64,000 bases of DNA from an uncultured Algibacter sp. Its GTDB lineage: Bacteria; Bacteroidota; Bacteroidia; Flavobacteriales; Flavobacteriaceae. This document shows positions 26,980 to 33,953 of the stretch, piece by piece (the first letter of the stretch is position 1; each line of letters starts with the position of its first letter). The stretch is from positions 46,397 through 110,396 of the forward strand of contig NZ_CANKXG010000013.1 of NCBI RefSeq assembly GCF_947487575.1. The letters are read 5' to 3'. Made by a program: the position numbers and the translations under genes. The notes below the pieces were generated by a model, which ran no database searches, was not told where the DNA came from, and saw nothing but the letters and a program-made list of their open reading frames with translations.

Positions 26980-27085
26980 TTTATAGCTTGAGGTAGCAAC
27001 AATTAAACCTAAGATTTAAGCAGAGATATACAACCGCAGATACCATGGTTAATGTGTCTATTGTTTCATACATGTATTGTTTAAT
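26980..27085 (-). pseudogene. Collapsed aquaporin gene remnant
   Basis: This 106-base segment keeps both ends of an aquaporin gene but lacks the middle of about 520 bases. On the plus strand 26980-27035 matches the 3' part of the intact aquaporin gene (29169-29224) at about 38 of 56 bases, and the segment ending at 27085 matches its 5' end (29743-29798) at a higher level with one base missing. The former start codon now reads ATT. Most differences are GC to AT. The last eight codons and the stop of the ABC1 kinase gene are read from this remnant in another frame. Confidence 0.75.
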
Positions 27086-28380
27086 TTGTTGATTTTGATG
27101 TTTTCTGCTTTTAGGTCAAACATTAAATTATATAGGCCAAAAAAGGTTCTGTTTATGTAAATGAAATGTTTTGAACCACGATTACCATTCATCTTTTTTA
27201 AATCGGTATTTTTAGAATATTTTTCTCCTAATTCAGTAATTTTTCTAAAAAAATTAGCATTAGAGAAATCAAAAGTGTCTTGATGAAAGGGCTGTGTAAA
27301 AAGGCTTAGCATGTCATGAAACATCTTAGTAAAAAAGGCTATTTCTCGACTAGAATCATCCTCTCGAAGAATTTCAAGCTCGTATAGTTTTGAAACAAAA
27401 TAGTCTTTATTGTTGATGTTTTCTGGTTTGGCTAATTCAAAATAGGGTGTATAAAATTCGATAGGAATAGTTTTCATGCACCCAAAATCTAGTGCTATTA
27501 ATTTTCCTTCGTCATTTACTAAAAAGTTTCCTGGGTGTGGGTCTGCATGTACTTTTTTCAAATTATGAATCTGGTACATGTAGAAATCCCAGAGGGCTTG
27601 TCCTAATTTATTTGATTTTTCTTGATCTGTATTGTAAGCTGTAAATTCTGAAAGGTGTTCACCTTCCATATAATCCATAGTTATTATACGTTCTGATGAA
27701 AACGCTTTGTAGTAATTCGGAAACTCTAAGTTGGAAATGTGAGAGCAAGCTAAAGCAATTTCCTTGCTTTGCTTCATTTCCAACGTGTAGTTTGTTTCCT
27801 CAATTAGTTTATGCTCTACTTCTTTAAAATATTTATCAGAATCTTTCCCTTTAATATTAAACATACTCATGGCTATAGGTTTTACCATAGCTAAATCTGA
27901 AGCGATACTTTCTGCAACTCCTGGATATTGGATTTTCACAGCAAGTTTTTTCCCATTCTTAGTTGCAATATGCACCTGACCGATGCTTGCAGCGTTAACA
28001 GAAGTTGCGTTGAAAGTATCAAATAGATTATTTGGATGTTCTCCAAAATATTTTTTAAATGTTTTTATAACTAAAGGTGGTGATAATGGTGGTACTGAAA
28101 ATTGTGCTAAAGAAAATTTTTCAACATAAGCCTGAGGCAATATGCTTTTCTCCATACTTAACATTTGTGCAACCTTAAGTGCACTACCTTTTAATTGTTT
28201 TAAACCATCATATATATCTGTTGCATTTTTTTTATTGAGTCGTTCTTTAGCTTGTTCCTCGTTTTTTACAATTTTATCGCCGTAATATTTTAAATAATTT
28301 ACGCCAACCTTTACACCAGTGGAAACCAACTTAGTTGCCCGTTGTATTTTGGAAGTTGGTATGTTATCTATAGTTTTCAT
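27058..28380 (-). CDS. ABC1/AarF/UbiB-family atypical kinase
   Basis: The family motifs are present: LKGSALKVAQMLSMEKSILPQAYVEKFSLAQFSVPPL (the KxGQ-type N-terminal extension, near residue 55), SVNAASIGQVHIA (the Ala-rich loop, near 130), KLAVKIQYPG (near 148), and VHADPHPGNFLVNDEGKLIALDFGCMK (catalytic and metal-binding loops, near 280). Such proteins bind ATP and support quinone or lipid metabolism. The C-terminal residues NNTCMKQ come from the overlapping aquaporin remnant. It starts six bases after the TetR gene. Confidence 0.9.
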   Translation of the reverse strand: MKTIDNIPTSKIQRATKLVSTGVKVGVNYLKYYGDKIVKNEEQAKERLNKKNATDIYDGLKQLKGSALKVAQMLSMEKSILPQAYVEKFSLAQFSVPPLSPPLVIKTFKKYFGEHPNNLFDTFNATSVNAASIGQVHIATKNGKKLAVKIQYPGVAESIASDLAMVKPIAMSMFNIKGKDSDKYFKEVEHKLIEETNYTLEMKQSKEIALACSHISNLEFPNYYKAFSSERIITMDYMEGEHLSEFTAYNTDQEKSNKLGQALWDFYMYQIHNLKKVHADPHPGNFLVNDEGKLIALDFGCMKTIPIEFYTPYFELAKPENINNKDYFVSKLYELEILREDDSSREIAFFTKMFHDMLSLFTQPFHQDTFDFSNANFFRKITELGEKYSKNTDLKKMNGNRGSKHFIYINRTFFGLYNLMFDLKAENIKINKLNNTCMKQ

Positions 28381-28386
28381 ATTATC

Positions 28387-29043
28387 TTAATTCATTTGAA
28401 ATTTCTCTTTGAATAAGAATTTACCCAAGTCTAATACACTTTTTAAGGGAGCAATATCTAATACATCGAATGTTGTGTTTACAGATTTCTCGATAAAAAT
28501 ATCAGTTTTTTCAAATGATGAAGAAGTATCATCTAGCCAAAATTTCATTGTAAGTAACAATTGTAACCAAGCGGATTCTTTTAATGCTTTATCTTGAATT
28601 TTTTCAAGTTGTTCTTGCTTTATGTCTAGCATTTGAATCTCTAACTCGCTTACATATATGGTAAAGTGTGTTTTTAAATCAGATAGTATTTTTAAGCCTT
28701 TAAGGTCATTTTTGTACTTATCTAAAACATGCTTAACGTAACTTCTATTTGCTGTTAGGTTTTCAAAAAAGGTATAGTAGAAGCTTAATAATTTATTTCT
28801 AGCATCAAATATTTTGTAGTCTTCACTTTTGTATAAAACATTTACAGAACTTGTAAAGAAGGCTTCAAAAATGCCTTTCTCTATGGCTTCAAAAGATGCA
28901 TAATGCTCATAGAATTTTGTTTCTTCAAAATTATTCATTTTGGCAAAAACAAATACCGTTTTTGGGTTTTGATTATGTTCTGAAACATAATCCATGTACC
29001 ATGTGATAATATCGTTTTTTGTTATTGATTTTTTCTTTGCCAT
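28387..29043 (-). CDS. TetR-family transcriptional regulator
   Basis: The N-terminal part carries a helix-turn-helix in ITKNDIITWYMDYVSEHNQNPKTVFVFAKMNNFEETKFYEHY, residues about 7-50, with the TetR-type FYxHF-like ending. The ligand-binding part is helical with no recognised subfamily. It probably controls the ABC1 kinase gene that follows six bases downstream, and perhaps the aquaporin gene upstream. The recognition site is not obvious in the 98-base gap. Confidence 0.8.
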   Translation of the reverse strand: MAKKKSITKNDIITWYMDYVSEHNQNPKTVFVFAKMNNFEETKFYEHYASFEAIEKGIFEAFFTSSVNVLYKSEDYKIFDARNKLLSFYYTFFENLTANRSYVKHVLDKYKNDLKGLKILSDLKTHFTIYVSELEIQMLDIKQEQLEKIQDKALKESAWLQLLLTMKFWLDDTSSSFEKTDIFIEKSVNTTFDVLDIAPLKSVLDLGKFLFKEKFQMN

Positions 29044-29141
29044 AATAATTATATTTATGGTAAAGATACAAAATGTTTAACAAATATTAAAATAAGTTAA
29101 ACAAAATAATAAATAGCACTATAAGATTTTGTTATTGAAGC

Positions 29142-29798
29142 TTAACAACATTGCACATCCTTAACCAATTTACAGCTAGAAACGGCAGCAATAGCGCCTA
29201 AAATTGGTGCAGTAATATACAGCCATAAATACTGGAAATTACTAGTAAAAAGGGCAGGAGCGATAGAACGAATAGGATTCATGGAGGCTTTAGTCATCGG
29301 GCCTGCAAACATTGCTTCTAACAGAATTATACCTCCAACAGCTATCCCTGCCATGGTTCCGGTTTCTTTACTACCTGTTGAAACGTTAATAACAACGACC
29401 ATTAAAAAGAAGGTGAGTAAAAACTCTAAAATGGCAGCTTTGTATGGTGGAAATCCTTCTGCTGGTGTAGTTTCGCCTAAAAACTGGCTTTCTGGAAATA
29501 GAAACCATAATAGAAATGCGGCAAATATAGCACCAATAGCTTGTGCTAAAATGTATTTTGGTACTTTGTTCCAATTAAATTTTTTTGCAAATGCAAAAGC
29601 TATAGTCACAGCGGGATTAAAATGTGCGCCAGAGATTTCGCCAAAAGCGTATATCATGGCCATAACTATAAGGCCCCATGTTGCTGCAACTCCAGCATGC
29701 GAGATGCTTCCGCCTGTTATTTCATTAATAGTCATAGCGCCACAACCGCAGAATATCATGGCGAATGTACCTATTGTTTCGGAGATGTATTGTTTCAT
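29142..29798 (-). CDS. Aquaporin (MIP family)
   Basis: The two hemi-helix motifs are SGAHFNPAVTIAFAFAKK (NPA, near residue 60) and KASMNPIRSIAPALF (NPI in place of the second NPA, near 175, with the conserved Arg). Six membrane segments and 218 residues agree with bacterial AqpZ-type channels. The change of Ala to Ile in the second motif could alter selectivity. A decayed copy of this gene lies at 26980-27085, at the other end of the TetR-ABC1 pair. Confidence 0.9.
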   Translation of the reverse strand: MKQYISETIGTFAMIFCGCGAMTINEITGGSISHAGVAATWGLIVMAMIYAFGEISGAHFNPAVTIAFAFAKKFNWNKVPKYILAQAIGAIFAAFLLWFLFPESQFLGETTPAEGFPPYKAAILEFLLTFFLMVVVINVSTGSKETGTMAGIAVGGIILLEAMFAGPMTKASMNPIRSIAPALFTSNFQYLWLYITAPILGAIAAVSSCKLVKDVQCC

Positions 29799-29813
29799 TT
29801 TAGTTCATCTTTT

Positions 29814-29902
29814 GCGTTAGGGATTGAAGCGACATCCTTTTTTTGCTGCCATATATGGCAAAAAAAGATATAGCGGAAAGCCCGACCCTTGGGTAACGCC
29901 CC
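29814..29902 (+). repeat. Modular GCGTTA...TAACGC intergenic repeat, copy B
   Basis: It opens with GCGTTAGGGATTGAAGCG and closes with AAGCCCGACCC and GGGTAACGCC. The interior slot holds a hairpin built on GCCATATATGGC flanked by seven-base T and A runs. It sits between the divergent aquaporin and DUF2911 genes. Confidence 0.85.
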
Positions 29903-30015
29903 AATTAATATTTGGTAAATATACAACGTCTTATTTTAAGCTTTTGTTAACAATAACCGATTTTATTATGGTTAATTTTAGGCTGTATAAATCTTAACTA
30001 TTAATAACAATTGAA

Positions 30016-30873
30016 ATGAAAAAATTACTTGTATTATTTTTAATGTGCACCACCATTTATTCGGTAAATGCACAAATAGAAACGCCACAACCAAGCCCGC
30101 TTGCTAAATTAGAGCAAAAAGTAGGGCTTACAGATATTACTATAGAATACTCTAGACCAGGAGTAAAAGGACGTAAAATATTTGGAGAATTAGAGCCTTA
30201 TGGAACTATTTGGAGAACGGGTGCTAATAAAAATACGATTATAACTTTTAGCGACGATGTTAAAATTGCTGGACAAGATGTTAAAGCAGGGGCTTACGCT
30301 ATTTTTACAAAACTAAATTCTGCTACCTCTTGGGATGTTATGTTTTATGCTAATACCGAAAATTGGGGTGTGCCTTCTCCTAAAAAATGGGATGATAGCA
30401 AGGTGGTTGCTACTGCAAATGTTAAGGTAGAAAAAATTCCGTTTAACGTAGAGACGTTTGCTATGGATATTAATAATATTAAAAACGATAGCGCTGTTTT
30501 AGAGTTAATATGGGAAAAATCTTATGCGGCTATTCCGTTTACAGTGCCTACAGATGCTAAGGTGACTGCAAATATTAAAAAGGTTATGAACGGACCCGCG
30601 GCAGCAGATTTTTATTCTGCAGCGGTTTATAATTTAGAGTCTGGTGGCGATATTGCTAAGGCAGTTATTTGGATTGATAAAGCTGTAGATATGTCTAAGG
30701 CAAAGCCAAAGTTTTGGTGGATTCATCAACAAGCTTTAATCCATGCAAAGGCGGGTAACAAAAAGTTTGCAATTGCGGCTGCAAAATCTTCACTAGCTTT
30801 GGCAAAAGAAGCTAAATATGGTGCTTACATCAGAAAAAACGAAAAAGTATTAAAGGAATGGGGTGCTATGTAA
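30016..30873 (+). CDS. Secreted DUF2911 protein
   Basis: A signal peptide (cleavage after SVNAQ) is followed by the DUF2911 domain: PSPLAKLEQKVGLTDITIEYSRPGVKGRKIFG near 25-58, EPYGTIWRTGANKNTIITFSDDVKIAG near 60-90, then LPAGAYAIFT-like KAGAYAIFTKL. The C-terminal 110 residues look like helical repeats (AADFYSAAVYNLESGGDIAKAVIWIDKAVDM), resembling TPR units. The family is abundant in Bacteroidetes and its function is unknown. The gene is flanked by two copies of the modular repeat. Confidence 0.87.
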   Translation: MKKLLVLFLMCTTIYSVNAQIETPQPSPLAKLEQKVGLTDITIEYSRPGVKGRKIFGELEPYGTIWRTGANKNTIITFSDDVKIAGQDVKAGAYAIFTKLNSATSWDVMFYANTENWGVPSPKKWDDSKVVATANVKVEKIPFNVETFAMDINNIKNDSAVLELIWEKSYAAIPFTVPTDAKVTANIKKVMNGPAAADFYSAAVYNLESGGDIAKAVIWIDKAVDMSKAKPKFWWIHQQALIHAKAGNKKFAIAAAKSSLALAKEAKYGAYIRKNEKVLKEWGAM

Positions 30874-30896
30874 AATAGCCTTCTTAAATATACTTA

Positions 30897-30928
30897 AAAG
30901 CGCAATCGTAAATGGTTGCGCTTTTTTT
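30897..30928 (+). terminator. Intrinsic terminator after the DUF2911 gene
   Basis: AAAGCGCAA and TTGCGCTTT form a 9-bp stem with a ten-base loop, followed by seven T residues. Confidence 0.88.
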
Positions 30929-30941
30929 ATGTTTTAAATTT

Positions 30942-31031
30942 GGGCGTTACCCACAAGGGGTCGGGCTATCCGTTACAAGTCCTCGCACCTCCTTCGTCGG
31001 GCTGTGGGCTATCCACTTCAATCCCTAACGC
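30942..31031 (-). repeat. Modular GCGTTA...TAACGC intergenic repeat, copy C
   Basis: The element is on the minus strand. Its full central module (CCCACAGCCCGACGAAGGAG and GTGCGAGGACTTG on the element strand) is nearly the same as in copy F at 50557-50650. It lies between the 3' ends of the DUF2911 and oxidoreductase genes. Confidence 0.88.
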
Positions 31032-31057
31032 ACTTATCCGCTTAGGTAGTTGTATTT

Positions 31058-32032
31058 TTAGTAGTTTAGGTTTATTTGCTTTCTAACAGTATCTAGTATT
31101 TCAATAAGCTGTTTGCTAAACTCGAAAGTCATAACGTTGCTTTCTGTTTTTCCAAGTCTTAGTAATTCATTAAAATGGATAGCTTCGTAATTATATCCTA
31201 TAGTATTGTATCCAAAATCTATAGTTTCTTGTGAGCCGTTTTTAGGAATAATTGTTACGGTTGTTGGCATGTGAAACATGCTGTTTATTTTTATAGTACC
31301 ACGCTCGCAATAAAATATAGCTTCAGTAGCGGTGTCTTCAACTAATGTGCTTTTTAAATAAGCGTTTACATTATTATCATATTCAAAAACCATATCGCAA
31401 GAGGAGTCTGCGCCATTATCAAAATATGTTGCTTTAGCTTTCAAGTTTTTAGGGATTCCAAGTGTAGAAAGTGCTACAAAAATAGGGTAAATGCCAATAT
31501 CTAGTAAACTGCCACCACCAAGAGATTTGTTAAATAATCTAGACGAATCATCAAAAGCACGATAAAACCCAAAATCGGCTTCTAGTTTTAAAATATCACC
31601 AAACTTTTTTTCTTCTAGTAAGTTTAAAACGTATTTGTAGTGTGGCAAAAAATACGTCCACAAGGCTTCCATTAAAAGCACGTTTTTAGCTTTGGCTTTG
31701 GTAATCATTTCTGCAACTTCAACACTATTCATGGCAAATGGCTTTTCGCATAACACAGCAATACCATGTTCTAAACACAGCAAGGTGTTTTCTTTGTGTA
31801 ATGCGTGTGGTGTAGCAATGTAAACGGCATCAATATTTTTGTCCTTAGCTAAAGCTTCATAAGTGTTATAGGCTTTTTTGGCTCCATATTTAGATGCAAA
31901 AGCATCTGCCTTGTCTTGATTTCTAGAGGCTACAGCGTGTAATGTAGCACCTTCAATAGTTAATAAATCGGTTGCAAATTTATGGGCAATGTTTCCTAAA
32001 CCTATTATACCCCAATTAATAGTTTTATGCAT
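31058..32032 (-). CDS. Gfo/Idh/MocA-family oxidoreductase
   Basis: An N-terminal Rossmann domain (INWGIIGLGNIAHKFATDL, residues 4-22) binds NAD(P), and the family EKP motif is in AVLCEKPFAMN near 95. The C-terminal domain carries the substrate face, including GGGSLLDIGIYPIFVAL near 172. The family oxidises or reduces sugars and inositols. The start overlaps the end of the symporter gene by eight bases, so it is the last gene of the deacetylase-symporter operon. The sugar is unknown. Confidence 0.9.
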   Translation of the reverse strand: MHKTINWGIIGLGNIAHKFATDLLTIEGATLHAVASRNQDKADAFASKYGAKKAYNTYEALAKDKNIDAVYIATPHALHKENTLLCLEHGIAVLCEKPFAMNSVEVAEMITKAKAKNVLLMEALWTYFLPHYKYVLNLLEEKKFGDILKLEADFGFYRAFDDSSRLFNKSLGGGSLLDIGIYPIFVALSTLGIPKNLKAKATYFDNGADSSCDMVFEYDNNVNAYLKSTLVEDTATEAIFYCERGTIKINSMFHMPTTVTIIPKNGSQETIDFGYNTIGYNYEAIHFNELLRLGKTESNVMTFEFSKQLIEILDTVRKQINLNY

Positions 32033-33839
32033 GGATTTTATTATTATTTGGTGTTATAAATTGAATTAAAAATGCAATAAGCATAACAAGACCACAGCCA
32101 AAAAGGTTTAGCCATAAATAGGGCATCCAGTCAAACCACCATCCAATTATTACAATACATTGTGTAATTAAAGCAGCAGTAAAAACGGCATTTGCCTTAA
32201 CATATTTAAAGAAAAATGCGAGCAAGAAAATACCAAGTACATTGCCGTAAAATATAGAACCAATTATGTTTACAAGCTGAATTAAGTTTTCAGCAAGATT
32301 AGCAAAGCAAGCAATAATAATAGCAATGATTCCCCAGATTAAAGTAAAAATTTTAGTCATCTTTACCATGTGTTTTTCATCTTTTTCTTCTTTAACATTC
32401 CGGCCATATAAATCAATAGATGTAATGGTTGCCAATGCATTAATTTCTGATGCAGTAGATGACATAGCAGCAGAAAGAATTACCGCTAAAAGCAATCCTA
32501 TTAAGCCTTTTGGGAGATATTTTAGAATAAACGATATAAATATATAATCTCTATCGTTAGTCGCTGTGTCCTTGGCAGAGGCTTTGTATAAATTATTTAA
32601 TTCAGATTTTTTTGTTTGATAAATATCTGAGTTTTTATTTAAGCTTAATAATTCACTATTTAGTTTATCATAAGAGTTAGCATAAGCTGTATCAATACTC
32701 CTTTTAATTAAATATTTTGATTCTAAGCGGTATGTTTTTTCAATACTATCCAAATGAAATAAATCACTTTTTATGGACTCACTATTTTGTTTAGAATATT
32801 GAATACTGAGCTCTTTTTTTACGTTAAAAAGTTCGTTTTGTTTTTGCTGAAGCGTTTGGTATTGTTGAGAATATTCAGAATTTAAAACGGTTTTGGTTGA
32901 TGCATCTATAAAGTTTAAAGGCGCTTGGTTAAATTGATAAAACACAAAAACCATAATGCCAACTAATAAAATAAAGAATTGCATTGGCACTTTTAATATG
33001 CCATTAAATATTAAACCCATTTGCATTTCTTTCATAGATTTTCCAGAAAGGTAACGTTGTACTTGGCTTTGGTCGGTTCCAAAATAGGCTAAAGCAAGAA
33101 ACGTTCCGCCAATTAAACCAGACCAAACGGTATATCTGTTTTCTAAATCAAACGAAAAATCTAGAACTTCCATACGTCCACTTGCACCAGCAATATCAAT
33201 GGCATTAGTAAAAGAAACGTCTTCAGGAATTAAATCTAAAATGATAAATAATGCAGCTAACATTCCTGCAAAAATGACTAGCATTTGTTGCTTTTGAGTT
33301 ACTGTTACAGCTTTAGTTCCGCCAGATACTGTATAAATTATTACTAATATACCTATGGCTATATTAAGGTATGTAATATTCCAATCTAATACAACAGATA
33401 GAATAATGGCTGGTGCAAAAATGGTAATACCGGCTGCAAGTCCACGTTGAATTAAAAATAAAATAGCAGCTAGACTTCTGGTTTTTAAGTCGAATCTGTT
33501 TTCTAAAAACTCGTAGGCTGTATATACTTTTAGACGATGGTATAAAGGAATAAAAACCAAACAAATAATAACCATGGCTATTGGCAAACCAAAGTAGAAT
33601 TGCACAAAGCCCATACCATCAGAAAAGGCTTGCCCTGTAGTTGATAAAAATGTTATAGCACTGGCTTGTGTCGCCATTACTGATAGTCCAATGGTCCACC
33701 ATTTTGAAGTATTGCCACCACGAACATAATCTTGAACACTATTACTACTGTTTTTTGTTTTCCATGTACCATATCCTACTATTGCTAGTAGTGTGGAAAT
33801 TAAAACAACCCAATCAATCCAATCTAAAGTTTGTGTCAT
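32025..33839 (-). CDS. Sodium:solute symporter (SSS family)
   Basis: This is a multi-spanning transporter of 604 residues with the SSS signatures SVMATQASAITFLSTTGQAF (near 52) and GGTFLALAYFGTDQSQVQRYLSGKS (near 245). Thirteen or so membrane segments are evident. A hydrophilic insert of about 110 residues (about 310-425) rich in Ser, Lys and Gln breaks the membrane part, an unusual feature seen in Bacteroidetes members. It follows a 36-residue membrane peptide by one base and overlaps the oxidoreductase start. The solute is probably a sugar, an amide sugar or sialic acid, by context. Confidence 0.9.
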   Translation of the reverse strand: MTQTLDWIDWVVLISTLLAIVGYGTWKTKNSSNSVQDYVRGGNTSKWWTIGLSVMATQASAITFLSTTGQAFSDGMGFVQFYFGLPIAMVIICLVFIPLYHRLKVYTAYEFLENRFDLKTRSLAAILFLIQRGLAAGITIFAPAIILSVVLDWNITYLNIAIGILVIIYTVSGGTKAVTVTQKQQMLVIFAGMLAALFIILDLIPEDVSFTNAIDIAGASGRMEVLDFSFDLENRYTVWSGLIGGTFLALAYFGTDQSQVQRYLSGKSMKEMQMGLIFNGILKVPMQFFILLVGIMVFVFYQFNQAPLNFIDASTKTVLNSEYSQQYQTLQQKQNELFNVKKELSIQYSKQNSESIKSDLFHLDSIEKTYRLESKYLIKRSIDTAYANSYDKLNSELLSLNKNSDIYQTKKSELNNLYKASAKDTATNDRDYIFISFILKYLPKGLIGLLLAVILSAAMSSTASEINALATITSIDLYGRNVKEEKDEKHMVKMTKIFTLIWGIIAIIIACFANLAENLIQLVNIIGSIFYGNVLGIFLLAFFFKYVKANAVFTAALITQCIVIIGWWFDWMPYLWLNLFGCGLVMLIAFLIQFITPNNNKIHA

Positions 33840-33840
33840 A

Positions 33841-33951
33841 TTAAAAGGATTTTGTTATGAGGAAAAAGATAATAATATAGATCAAATTAGCTATCAAAAC
33901 AATAGAGTATAGCTTAAGCCAAGGTTGTTTTTTTGGTTTGTCTTCGATCAT
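33841..33951 (-). CDS. 36-residue single-span membrane peptide
   Basis: Its length is well below usual annotation cut-offs. The protein starts MIEDKPKKQPWLKLYS and continues with a single membrane helix, IVLIANLIYIIIFFLIT. Its ATG follows the deacetylase stop by two bases (TAACTATG) and its stop precedes the symporter start by one base, so it fits exactly between two coupled genes. A charged N-terminus plus one helix suggests an accessory subunit of the symporter. Confidence 0.75.
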   Translation of the reverse strand: MIEDKPKKQPWLKLYSIVLIANLIYIIIFFLITKSF

Positions 33952-33953
33952 AG

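Noticed and set aside
29281..29820. A 179-codon plus-strand frame opposite the aquaporin gene
   Set aside because: It is the antisense shadow of a gene with strong membrane-channel motifs and has no motifs itself.
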